From Acidobacteria bacterium RIFCSPLOWO2_12_FULL_68_19 (GTDB lineage Bacteria; Acidobacteriota; Vicinamibacteria; Vicinamibacterales; UBA2999): 47,432 nt of DNA. Each line of letters opens with the position of its first letter. Positions within the stretch are counted from its first letter, which is position 1. The notes beneath the pieces were generated by a model. The model did no database searches and was not told the DNA's origin. It saw only the letters and a list, made by a program, of their open reading frames with translations. Made by a program: the position numbers and the translations under genes. The stretch spans positions 16,160 through 63,591 of the forward strand of contig MELF01000019.1 of the NCBI GenBank assembly GCA_001767525.1, given 5' to 3'. Below, one piece after another: positions 18,483 to 26,220 of this stretch.

Positions 18483-21400
18483 GTGGCTCGCGCCCTGCTG
18501 GCCGCGGCGGTCATCGCATGCGTGCCAGTGTCCGCCCTCGCGCAGCAGGCCACGCTGCGCGGCGTCGTCACCGACGCGTCCGGCGCGGTGGTGGCGGGCG
18601 CCCAGGTCATGTCGAGCCGCGCCGATCGCGGCGTCGAGCGGACGATTGCCACCGACGCGGGCGGCCGCTTCGTCTTCCCCGAGCTCGCTCCGGGCACCTA
18701 CGATCTGGTCGTCGAGCTGATTGGATTCGAGCCGGTCCGCCGCAGCGGGCTCATCCTCGAGGCGGACGCCGCACTCGATCTCTTTCTCGTGCTGCGGCCG
18801 GCGCCGCTCAGCGAGGCGGTCGCCGTCTCCGGGAGCTTCCTGCGCGACGATCGGGCGGCCGCGGCCCTCGTGCTCGGGCGCGACTTCCTCGACCGGCTGA
18901 CGTTCGAGAGCCGCTCGCTGCAGTCGATCGTGGCGCTGGCGCCGGGCGTGGTGCCCCAGGGCGACGGGCTCTTCAGCGCCGACGGCAGCCGCACGACGAC
19001 CAACTACGTGACGATCGACGGCGTATCGGCCAACATCAGCGTGCCGCGGATGGCGCCGGCGCAGGTCGGCGTCCGCCTCCCGCCGGGCGCCGAGACCGAC
19101 ACCAGCGCGAGCGGCGCCAACGCCGCGCTCGGCGGCTTCGCCGGCGGCAGCGAGCTCGTCCAGATCGAGGCGCTCGAGCAGGTCCGCGTCGAGACGTCGG
19201 CGTATTCGGCGCGCTTCGGGCGCCAATCGGGGGCGCAGGTCCAGCTCGTATCCCGCTCCGGCACGAACCAGTTCACCGGCAGCGTCTTCGAATACCTGCG
19301 CGACTCGCGGCTCGACGCGCACGACTGGTTCTCCAATGCGAACCCGCGCGCGCGCCGCGCGCCGTACCGGCAGCAGCAGTTCGGCGGCGTGCTCGGCGGT
19401 CCGATCGCGCGGGACCGGGCGTTCTTCTTCCTCTCCTACGAGGGACGCCAGCGCGACTCGGCGCCCGCGGTCCGGGAGCTGCGCGTGCCGTCGCTCGAGC
19501 TTCGGACGGCGCCGGCGCTCGCGCCGGAGCTGGTGCGCCTCCTGAACGCCTATCCGCTCCCTCACGGCCCGGAATTCGTCGGCCCGCAGGGGCAGCCGCT
19601 CGGCGCCGCGCCGTTCTACGACGGCTCGCCGGGACACCAGGGCTCGAACGCCTACAGCGCGAAGGTCGACTACACGGTCGGACCGCGGCTCGTGCTGACC
19701 GGCCGGTTCAACCAGGGGCTGTCGGACCGCACGAGCTTCGTGCTGGCCCAGCGAAACCGAAACGCCGGCGACGCGCGCACGCTGACGGTGAACGGCCGCT
19801 CCGCGTTCGGGGCGCGGCTGCTGCACGAGTGGGCGGTCAATTACAGCCGGAACAGCGCCGACAACGGCAACACGATCACCGACCGCTTCGACGTCTTCCC
19901 GATCACCGAGCGTGCGCTGCTGCCGGAGATCGCGCCGGCCAGCGCCAGCGTGCTCGTCTCGCTGCCGGGCCTGGTGGAGGACTACTCGCTCGGGCCGGCG
20001 GTCGCCAACCGCCAGGTGCAGGTCAACCTCGTCGACAGCGTCTCGTGGAACACCGCGCGGCACAGCCTCCGGTTGGGCGTCGACCTCCGGCGGCTGACGC
20101 CGACTTACGGTCCGACGGAGTACCGCAGCGTCGTCACCTTCAACACGGTCGAGTCGTTGCTCGGCAATCGCGCCGATCAGCTCACCATTGGATCGTCGGA
20201 TCAGGTGCGGCTCGCGGTGGTGGCGTTTTCCTCCTACGCGCAGGACACGTTCCAGGTGACGCGCCGGCTGACGCTCGACTACGGCGTCCGGTGGGAAGTG
20301 AATCCGGCGCCGCGAGGCCTCGACAAGCCGCTCTACACGCTCGGCGGATTTCCCGACCTGGCCGCGCTGCGGCTCGCCCCGGCAGGCACGCCCCTCTATC
20401 GGACACGGTGGCGCGAGCTGGCGCCGCGGATCGGCGGCGCCTATCGGCTGCGCGACGCCGGCGCACAGAGCACCGTGCTCCGCGGCGCATTCGGCCTGCA
20501 CTACGACCTCGGCACGGGCGCGACCTCCACCGCCGCGCGGATGTTTCCCTACAACCGCACCGTACGCCGGACGAACGTCCCGTTTCCGTCCGAGGATCGG
20601 CTCGCGCAGGCCGCGCCGCCGCTCAGCCTCGAACCGCCGTACCGCGCGCAGGACTTCACGGTCGTCGACTCGCGCCACGCGCTACCCCGCACGTGGCAGT
20701 GGTCGGCCGGCCTCGACCAGAGCTTCGGCGCCGACCGCATCTCCGCCACCTACACCGGGCGCGCGGGACGGCGCCTGCTGCGCCGCTACTTCTACGCGTT
20801 CGACGCCGTACGCCCGGTGAATCCCGCCTTCCCGGGCGTGCGGCTGAACGTCACGCGCAACGACCCGGGCTGGGGCGACGACTCCGACTATCACGCCCTG
20901 CAACTGCAGTACAACCGGCGGCTGTCGCGCGGCCTGCAAGCGCTCGCCAGCTACACGCTCGCCCGCGCCACCGACTCGGGCTCCGACGACGCGACGGTGA
21001 ACCTGGCCGACAGCGCGACGATGCCGACCTACTACTATGGCTACTCGCGCTTCGATCGCCGGCACATGGCGAACGTCTCGGCGATGTACCTGCTGCCGGG
21101 GGCGCCCATCGCGCGGGCGCTGCTGAACGACTGGTCGATCAACCTCAGCGTGTACGCGCAGAGCGCACCGCCGCTCAACGTCACCTACACCTATCGCGAC
21201 CCGGTGGACAATTTTCTCTATCCCTATCGCGTCGATCTCGTGGCTGGTGAGCCGATCTGGATCGCCGACGGCCGGGCTCCAGGGGGACGCAGACTGAACC
21301 CGGCCGCCTTCCGCGTGCCCACCGGCGCGCTCGCCGGGGCAAACCGGAATCAGGTGAGTCACGGCAACCAGACGCGCAACAGCGTGCGCGGCTTTCCCAC

Positions 21401-21683
21401 GTGGCAGGCCGACCTCGCGCTGCAGCGGCAGTTGCGGCTCGGCGGCCGGCGCGCGGCCCAGGTGCGGGCCGAGGCGTACAACGTCTTCAACCATCCGAAC
21501 TTCGCGCAGCCCGACGCGTCGATCGGCACCCTGGTCGGCGCGACGGGACAGTTCATTCCGGCGCCGCTCTTTGGCCGGGCGACAGGGTCCGGCGGTTTGG
21601 GATTTCCCGGCGGCGGCATCGGCCAGATGGCGCCGACTGGCGGCGCGCGAACCATCCAGCTCGTGCTGCGTCTACACTTCTAA
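18483..21683 (+). CDS. Oar-like TonB-dependent outer-membrane receptor
   Basis: A 1066-aa outer-membrane protein. The signal peptide (about 1-21, ending SALAQQ) is followed by a carboxypeptidase-regulatory-like Ig domain (about 22-105: LRGVVTDASGAVVAGAQV, TDAGGRFVFPELAPGTY). A plug-like region (about 110-260) has YVTIDGVSAN and VRVETSAYSARFGRQSGAQV. A ~750-residue beta-barrel rich in aromatic strands ends in the outer-membrane C-terminal pattern LVLRLHF. This is the Oar-like class expanded in Acidobacteriota, thought to import large substrates or act in surface adhesion; the ligand is unknown. GTG is chosen because it begins the signal peptide and sits 6 nt after TATACT. It is followed after 11 bp by the exported protein gene, so they are probably one operon. 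Confidence 0.88.
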   Translation: MARALLAAAVIACVPVSALAQQATLRGVVTDASGAVVAGAQVMSSRADRGVERTIATDAGGRFVFPELAPGTYDLVVELIGFEPVRRSGLILEADAALDLFLVLRPAPLSEAVAVSGSFLRDDRAAAALVLGRDFLDRLTFESRSLQSIVALAPGVVPQGDGLFSADGSRTTTNYVTIDGVSANISVPRMAPAQVGVRLPPGAETDTSASGANAALGGFAGGSELVQIEALEQVRVETSAYSARFGRQSGAQVQLVSRSGTNQFTGSVFEYLRDSRLDAHDWFSNANPRARRAPYRQQQFGGVLGGPIARDRAFFFLSYEGRQRDSAPAVRELRVPSLELRTAPALAPELVRLLNAYPLPHGPEFVGPQGQPLGAAPFYDGSPGHQGSNAYSAKVDYTVGPRLVLTGRFNQGLSDRTSFVLAQRNRNAGDARTLTVNGRSAFGARLLHEWAVNYSRNSADNGNTITDRFDVFPITERALLPEIAPASASVLVSLPGLVEDYSLGPAVANRQVQVNLVDSVSWNTARHSLRLGVDLRRLTPTYGPTEYRSVVTFNTVESLLGNRADQLTIGSSDQVRLAVVAFSSYAQDTFQVTRRLTLDYGVRWEVNPAPRGLDKPLYTLGGFPDLAALRLAPAGTPLYRTRWRELAPRIGGAYRLRDAGAQSTVLRGAFGLHYDLGTGATSTAARMFPYNRTVRRTNVPFPSEDRLAQAAPPLSLEPPYRAQDFTVVDSRHALPRTWQWSAGLDQSFGADRISATYTGRAGRRLLRRYFYAFDAVRPVNPAFPGVRLNVTRNDPGWGDDSDYHALQLQYNRRLSRGLQALASYTLARATDSGSDDATVNLADSATMPTYYYGYSRFDRRHMANVSAMYLLPGAPIARALLNDWSINLSVYAQSAPPLNVTYTYRDPVDNFLYPYRVDLVAGEPIWIADGRAPGGRRLNPAAFRVPTGALAGANRNQVSHGNQTRNSVRGFPTWQADLALQRQLRLGGRRAAQVRAEAYNVFNHPNFAQPDASIGTLVGATGQFIPAPLFGRATGSGGLGFPGGGIGQMAPTGGARTIQLVLRLHF

Positions 21684-21694
21684 GGGCATCGACC

Positions 21695-23440
21695 ATGAAG
21701 AATCGCCTGCTGTCGGTCGTCGTGCTCGTCGCCGCGTCTGTCGGTCCGACGGCGTTCTTCGCGCAGGCGCCGGCGAGGGCGCAGGGACGCGGCGGCGCCC
21801 AGGTCCAGCGCCCCCCGCGCGACGTGCGGGAACAGACCGCGGGCACCGCGGTCGTCCGCGGCCGCGTGCAGACCTCCGACACCGGCGCGCCGCTCCGCCG
21901 CGCCCAGATCCGCGCCGTGTCGCCGGGCAGCCGCGAGACGCGGTTGGTGACGACCGACGCGGAGGGACGTTTCGAGCTGCGCGATCTGCCCGCGGGACGC
22001 TGGGAGCTCACCGCCTCGAAAGGCGGCTACGTGACGATGCGCTACGGACAGCGCCGGCCGTTCGAGGCAGGCCGGCCGATCGAGCTTGCCGACGGCCAGC
22101 TCCTGCAGCAGGTCAACTTCGCCTTGCCGCGCGGCGCCGTGATCGCCGGACGCGTGCTCGACGAGTTCGGCGAACCGGTGGCCGGCGCGCGCGTGCAGGC
22201 GCTGCGCTATCAGTTGTCGCAGGGCACGCGGCGGCTCGCGCCCTCCGGCATGTTCGCCCAGACCGACGATACCGGCGCGTTCCGCCTCTACGGCCTGATG
22301 CCGGGCGAGTACTACGTGAGCGCCATGCTGCGCGCGCTGCCGGCCGACGACACCGCCGACGCCACCGGCTATGCCCCGACCTACTACCCGGGCACCGGCA
22401 GCGTCACCGAGGCGCAGCCAGTGGCGCTCGGCGTCTCTGAAGAAGCCACCATCGCCTTCGCGCTCCAGGCGGTTCGGACGGCGCGGATTTCCGGCACCGT
22501 CGTCAACTCCATGGGCTTTCCGCTCTCGAACGGCACCGTGATGCTCCTGGCGCCCGACATGGTCGGCACCGGCCCGCTGATGTTCGGCGCGGGCAATCGA
22601 GTTCGACCGGACGGGTCGTTCGTGCTGTCGAACGTCGCGCCCGGCTCCTACACGCTGACGGCGACCAACGGCGGACCCGGGGGCCGCGGCGGCGGCGGAG
22701 GCGAAATCGAGCTCGGAACGTTGCCGGTCACCGTCGCCGGAGACGACGTGACGGGCGTGACCGTGGTGACCGGGCGCGGCGCGACCGTCACCGGGGCGGT
22801 CGTCGCGGCCCAGGGAAGCGGCGCGACACTCCCGCGAGCCAACCTGCAGGTGACCGCGCAGGTCGTCGGAGGCGCGTTTGGCGGCCTCCCCGGCCTGGGC
22901 GGGCCGGGCGGATTCGGCGCCAGGCCGGGACAGGTCGCCGAGGACGGGACGTTCACGCTGACCAACCTGTTCGGATCGCGCCTCATCCGCGTCAACGGCC
23001 TGCCACAGGACTGGATGCTCGAGTCGGTCACCGTGGACGGCCGCGACGTGACCGATCGGCCGCTGGAGCTGGCGGCCAATGTGGAGGTCACCGGCGCCCG
23101 CATTGTCGTCACCGATCGGGTGACGGAGGTCTCGGGCTCGGTGCTCGACACGAGCAGCAAGCCTTCGCGCGACTACACCGTGGTCCTCTTTCCCGACGAG
23201 GAAGCCAGGTGGACGGCGCCGTCGAGGTACGTCCGATCGGCGCGTCCCGACCAGGAAGGTCTGTTCAAGGTCCGCGCGCTGCCGCCGCACGACCGGTACC
23301 TGGCGGTGGCGGTCGACTACCTGGAACAGGGCGAGGAGGGCGACGCCGAGCTGCTCGCCTCGCTCAAGGGGCGCGCCACCGCGTTCCGTCTGCGCCCCGG
23401 CGAGCCGGCGACGGTCAGTTTGAAGCTGGTCGAACGCTGA
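21695..23440 (+). CDS. Exported protein with carboxypeptidase-regulatory-like domains
   Basis: A 581-aa secreted or periplasmic protein. The signal peptide is about residues 1-30. At least two Ig-like carboxypeptidase-regulatory domains follow (about 50-135: VVRGRVQTSDTGAPLRRAQI, TTDAEGRFELRDLPAGRWEL; and about 150-250: GRVLDEFGEPVAGARV, TDDTGAFRLYGLMPGEYYV). Further beta-rich repeats (IRISGTVVN-type, TGAVVAAQGSGATL) continue to the end, with a Gly-rich loop near 330. No catalytic domain is visible. Immediately downstream of the Oar-like receptor, it may be an accessory surface protein of that receptor. Its stop overlaps the next ATG by one base, so the operon continues. Confidence 0.8.
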   Translation: MKNRLLSVVVLVAASVGPTAFFAQAPARAQGRGGAQVQRPPRDVREQTAGTAVVRGRVQTSDTGAPLRRAQIRAVSPGSRETRLVTTDAEGRFELRDLPAGRWELTASKGGYVTMRYGQRRPFEAGRPIELADGQLLQQVNFALPRGAVIAGRVLDEFGEPVAGARVQALRYQLSQGTRRLAPSGMFAQTDDTGAFRLYGLMPGEYYVSAMLRALPADDTADATGYAPTYYPGTGSVTEAQPVALGVSEEATIAFALQAVRTARISGTVVNSMGFPLSNGTVMLLAPDMVGTGPLMFGAGNRVRPDGSFVLSNVAPGSYTLTATNGGPGGRGGGGGEIELGTLPVTVAGDDVTGVTVVTGRGATVTGAVVAAQGSGATLPRANLQVTAQVVGGAFGGLPGLGGPGGFGARPGQVAEDGTFTLTNLFGSRLIRVNGLPQDWMLESVTVDGRDVTDRPLELAANVEVTGARIVVTDRVTEVSGSVLDTSSKPSRDYTVVLFPDEEARWTAPSRYVRSARPDQEGLFKVRALPPHDRYLAVAVDYLEQGEEGDAELLASLKGRATAFRLRPGEPATVSLKLVER

Positions 23441-23958
23441 TGGCGGACCTGCGGTACCCGGTGGGACGGTTCGACCCCGCGGCGCCGGCAACGGCGGACA
23501 TGCGCGGACCGGCCGTGGCCGTCATCGCCGAGCTGCCGACGCGCCTGCGAGCCGCCGTGGCCGGGTTGACCGACGCGCAGCTCGACACGCCGTACCGCCC
23601 CGGCGGATGGACCGTGCGGCAGGTCGTCCATCACGTTGCCGACAGCCATCTGAATGCCTATATCCGTCTGAAGTTCGCCCTCACGGAAGAGAAGCCGGCG
23701 ATCAAGCCGTACGACCAGGACGCGTGGGCCGGGCTGGCCGACAGCCGTCTTCCGGTCGAGATGTCGCTCGCGACCCTCGATGGCGTGCACGCGCGCTGGA
23801 CGGGGCTCTACCGGTCGCTCACCGACGAGCAGTTCGGCCGGACGTTCCGCCATCCTGAAATCGGGACCGTCACACTCGACAGGCAGTTGCAGATGTACGC
23901 GTGGCACGGCCGTCATCACGTGGCGCACATCACGGCGCTGCGCGAGCGCGAAGGCTGA
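23440..23958 (+). CDS. DinB / YfiT-family putative metal-dependent hydrolase
   Basis: A 172-aa four-helix-bundle protein of the DinB superfamily, closest in pattern to YfiT/BstA. The N-terminal LRYPVGRF is the family opening. Metal-ligand histidines are evident in [18 protein letters not shown] and near the C terminus in [12 protein letters not shown]. Family members bind Ni or Zn and are proposed hydrolases or thiol transferases; the substrate is unknown. The start ATG overlaps the preceding TGA by one base. The first seven residues match the family opening, supporting this start. Confidence 0.88.
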   Translation: MADLRYPVGRFDPAAPATADMRGPAVAVIAELPTRLRAAVAGLTDAQLDTPYRPGGWTVRQVVHHVADSHLNAYIRLKFALTEEKPAIKPYDQDAWAGLADSRLPVEMSLATLDGVHARWTGLYRSLTDEQFGRTFRHPEIGTVTLDRQLQMYAWHGRHHVAHITALREREG

Positions 23959-23974
23959 TAGGATAGTCATCCAT

Positions 23975-24289
23975 ATGGCGGCTCCGAAGAAGGACGCGAC
24001 CTCCGACAGACCCGAAATCGGCGATGCCCTCGGGATGATCGAGACCCGGGGCCTGGTCGGCATGATCGAGGCCGCCGACGCGATGCTCAAGACGGCCAAC
24101 GTCGTCCTGGTGGGCTGGCAGAAGGTCGACGCCGGGCTGGTGACGGCCTTGATCCGGGGCGACGTCGGGTCGGTCAAGGCCGCGACCGACGCGGGCGCCG
24201 CGGCCGCGCGGCGCGTCGGGGAGCTCATCGGCGTCCACGTCATTGCGCGGCCCGCCGACGACCTGGAGAAGGTGTTCCCGATTCGCTAG
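23975..24289 (+). CDS. BMC-H microcompartment shell protein (lone gene)
   Basis: A 104-aa hexameric shell protein of the PduA/EutM/CcmK type, which tiles the facets of bacterial microcompartments. After a charged 16-residue extension comes the canonical [20 protein letters not shown], then [34 protein letters not shown] and VGVHVI-type strands. The pore-loop position (KIGSG in PduA and EutM) reads K50-V-D-A-G54, placing an acidic residue at the central pore. No BMC-T, pentamer (EutN/CcmL), aldehyde dehydrogenase or signature enzyme lies in the window, so the shell partners must be elsewhere or absent. GATAGT lies 7 nt before the ATG. Its stop shares a CTAG with the convergent MerR-type gene. 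Confidence 0.93.
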   Translation: MAAPKKDATSDRPEIGDALGMIETRGLVGMIEAADAMLKTANVVLVGWQKVDAGLVTALIRGDVGSVKAATDAGAAAARRVGELIGVHVIARPADDLEKVFPIR

Positions 24290-24756
24290 GACTTCCGCAC
24301 GACGGCGCCGGTGCGGCGCTTCCGCTGGCGCGCGGCCAGCGGACGGATCGACAGCTCTTCCCCCACCATCAGCAGCGGCTGCGTCGGGTGCTCCATGTTG
24401 AAGAAGCCTCCGTCCTGCGTCCGGGCGTACAGCTGGTCGCCGCCGATGTAGAGCGTCATCGGCCCGCCGTCGCCGATGGCTTCGTAGAGGCGGACGCCGA
24501 ACACGTCGCGGAGCGCGGCGAGCAGCCGCCGCAGCCGCGGAATCGAGAATCCGCGGCGGCGGAGGTCCCCGAGCACCTGCAGCTCCAGCACGTCGAGCGG
24601 CGTGTAGCGGCGTTCGGTGAAACCGCCGGCTTCGGTGCGATGGGACGCAATTGCCGGCGTGAAGAGCCGGCGCGCGTCCCACCACTGGAGCTGCCGTGCG
24701 CTCAGGCCGGTGAGCGACGCCACCTCCCGCGACGTGTAGTGCTTCTTGAGTTTCAC
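24286..24756 (-). CDS. MerR-type HTH regulator
   Basis: A 156-aa small regulator. The N-terminal MerR-like winged helix (about 5-75) has [28 protein letters not shown] and a wing [29 protein letters not shown] short C-terminal part with a small beta pattern ([13 protein letters not shown]) could be a dimerisation or sensor module. There is no conserved Cys set for metal sensing. I chose GTG 24756, which puts the HTH at the N terminus; an upstream in-frame ATG (24954) would add a stretch translated through the inverted repeat and is unlikely. It converges on the BMC-H gene, sharing the stop tetranucleotide CTAG, and lies downstream of thiO. Confidence 0.8.
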   Translation of the reverse strand: MKLKKHYTSREVASLTGLSARQLQWWDARRLFTPAIASHRTEAGGFTERRYTPLDVLELQVLGDLRRRGFSIPRLRRLLAALRDVFGVRLYEAIGDGGPMTLYIGGDQLYARTQDGGFFNMEHPTQPLLMVGEELSIRPLAARQRKRRTGAVVRKS

Positions 24757-24768
24757 CGCTCGATGTCC

Positions 24769-24848
24769 AGACAGGCCACGGAGCCGCGGAGACACGGAGA
24801 CCAAGAGGAGTTGAACCCTCTGTGTCTCTGTGTCTCCGTGGCTTGTCT
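24769..24848. repeat. Long imperfect inverted repeat (CACGGAG family)
   Basis: Two arms of about 33 bp (24769-24801 and 24816-24848) are imperfect reverse complements. The outer 15 bp differ by one base (AGACA-x-GCCACGGAG). The arms are built of CACGGAG/GAGACAC units. It lies between thiO and the MerR-type gene and overlaps the thiO stop, so it may end thiO transcription, but its composition is that of a dispersed intergenic repeat. Confidence 0.75.
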
Positions 24849-25942
24849 CACAACCCGAACCGATCCGGGCGCACCAACTGCAGCTCCGGGCGCTCGCCTC
24901 CGCCGAGCACGAGATCGGCGACGAGCGACGCGGTGAGCGGCGCAAGGAGCACACCGTTGCGGTAGTGCCCGGTGGCGTAGAAGACGCCGGGCATGCCCTT
25001 CGAGGGGCCGATGATCGGCAGCTCGTCGGTGCTGGCGGGACGGAGCCCCGCCCGCGCGCCTTCGAAGACCGCGCCGCCGAGCGCGGGAACGAGCCGCTCG
25101 GCGCGCTCGAGGAGCCGGCGGACGCCGTCGGCGGTCACGCTCTCGTCGAAGCCGACTTCTTCGGCGGTCGAGCCGACCAGCACGCTGCCGTCCTCCCACG
25201 GCACCATGTAGCCGCCGGATCCCCACACGATGCGTGAGAGCGGCGGCTGCGGCAGCCGCAGTTGCAGGATCTGGCCGCGAACGGGACGCACCGGCGGCGA
25301 GGGCGCCGTGTCCACCGGAATTCCGCCCGACCAGCTTCCGGCGGCGAGGACCACGGCATCGGCGTCGAGCGTCGCCTCCGCGGTCTCGACCGCGGCACGC
25401 CCGTTGAGGTGTGCGATCCGCCGGGCGCGCGCCACCACGAGCTGCACGCCCCGGTTGACGCCCGCGCCGACGAGCGCCTCCATGAGCGCTGCGACGCGTA
25501 CGTATCCATGCGGCGGAATGAGGAGCGCCGCTCTCGCCTCGGTCGTGAGCGCCGGTTCGGACCGGCTGAGCTCGCCTTGGTCGAGCATCGTGGCGGTGAC
25601 GCCGGAGTCGGCCAGGGCGCGCCCGTGCCGCTCGAGCGCCCGCGCCTCCTCGTCGGTACGCGCCACCTGCAGCGTGCCCGTCCGGCGGTACTCGATCGAT
25701 CTCCGCGCGTCGGCGGACACGCGGCCGATGAAGCGTTCGTACTGGTCCAGGCCGGCGACGCCCAGTTGCAGCAGAGCGGCTGAATGTCCCTCGATGTAGG
25801 GCGCCAGCATTCCCGCCGACGCACGCGTAGCCCCCTGGCCGCTGCCGCGCGGGTCGATCACGCGGACCGCGGCGCCGCGCGCGGCCAACTCGTACGCAAT
25901 CGCGCAGCCGACGACTCCGGCCCCGACGACGATGACTTGCAT
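24848..25942 (-). CDS. thiO: Glycine oxidase ThiO / DadA-like FAD amine oxidase
   Basis: A 364-aa FAD enzyme of the DAO family. The Rossmann motif GAGVVG is at residues 7-12, followed by a second strand ending in Asp (VIDPRGSGQGAT). Other features are ASAGMLAP, the YVRVAALMEAL block, RPVRGQILQL and the C-terminal GLRPASTDELPIIGPSKGMPGVFYATGHYRNGVLLAP, which is characteristic of ThiO. Glycine oxidase makes iminoglycine for the thiamin thiazole ring. No other thi genes are nearby, so a D-amino-acid dehydrogenase is the alternative. A TAGAAT hexamer on the minus strand ends 6 nt before the ATG, predicting a leaderless message. Upstream lie the 14-bp tandem repeats. Confidence 0.82.
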   Translation of the reverse strand: MQVIVVGAGVVGCAIAYELAARGAAVRVIDPRGSGQGATRASAGMLAPYIEGHSAALLQLGVAGLDQYERFIGRVSADARRSIEYRRTGTLQVARTDEEARALERHGRALADSGVTATMLDQGELSRSEPALTTEARAALLIPPHGYVRVAALMEALVGAGVNRGVQLVVARARRIAHLNGRAAVETAEATLDADAVVLAAGSWSGGIPVDTAPSPPVRPVRGQILQLRLPQPPLSRIVWGSGGYMVPWEDGSVLVGSTAEEVGFDESVTADGVRRLLERAERLVPALGGAVFEGARAGLRPASTDELPIIGPSKGMPGVFYATGHYRNGVLLAPLTASLVADLVLGGGERPELQLVRPDRFGL

Positions 25943-25948
25943 AGGATG

Positions 25949-25954
25949 ATTCTA
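25949..25954 (-). promoter_or_regulatory. -10 hexamer TAGAAT of thiO
   Basis: TAGAAT on the minus strand is followed by six bases and then the thiO ATG. Any -35 would fall inside the adjacent 14-bp tandem repeat, so repeat number could affect promoter strength. Confidence 0.5.
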
Positions 25955-25956
25955 GT

Positions 25957-26034
25957 CGGTAGGTGGTAGTCGGTAGGTGGTAGCCGGTAGGTGGTAGCCG
26001 GTAGGTGGTAGCCGGTAGGTGGTAGCCGGTAGTG
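25957..26034. repeat. 14-bp tandem repeat CGGTAGGTGGTAGY
   Basis: Five complete, nearly identical 14-bp copies (start positions 25957, 25971, 25985, 25999 and 26013) and a partial sixth, differing only at the last base (T in the first, C in the others). A related piece, CGGTAGGTGGTTGG, occurs at about 26060. The array lies directly upstream of the thiO -10. Confidence 0.9.
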
Positions 26035-26071
26035 AGCGGGCCACGCGACAGGCGCTGGGCGGTAGGTGGTT

Positions 26072-26133
26072 GGACCGCTATGCGGGCCGGAACGCGAATG
26101 TCGTACTCGTTGCGTCCGCCCGCATAGCGGTCC
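26072..26133. repeat. Perfect 16-bp inverted repeat
   Basis: GGACCGCTATGCGGGC (26072-26087) and its exact reverse complement (26118-26133) flank a 30-bp loop. A second small palindrome, CCGCGC-GAA-GCGCGG, follows at about 26137-26151. The cluster has no coding potential and looks like a REP-type palindromic unit or a remnant of a mobile element. Confidence 0.8.
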
Positions 26134-26165
26134 CAGCCGCGCGAAGCGCGGCAGAAGAGACTGGC

Positions 26166-26220
26166 AACCAGCCAAGGGATTCTGCCGGGATATCAAGGGG
26201 CGGAGCCCCCTTGGCTGGTT
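26166..26220. terminator. Nested hairpin at the end of the second Oar-like receptor gene
   Basis: Arms AACCAGCCAAGGG (26166-26178) and its exact complement (26208-26220) enclose an inner GGGGC-GGA-GCCCC hairpin (26197-26209). It abuts the receptor stop at 26220-26222. There is no U-tract, so it may act as an mRNA-stabilising or Rho-assisted element rather than a classical terminator. Confidence 0.5.

Noticed and set aside
18393-20678. 761-codon minus-strand open frame inside the Oar-like receptor
   Set aside because: Arg-rich low-complexity translation with no recognisable domain; the plus frame is clearly coding.
24757-24954. N-terminal extension of the MerR-type regulator to an upstream ATG
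   Set aside because: It would translate the inverted-repeat element and part of thiO; the HTH starts naturally at GTG 24756.
25957-26034. CRISPR-like array
   Set aside because: The 14-bp units are directly contiguous without spacers and no cas gene is nearby.
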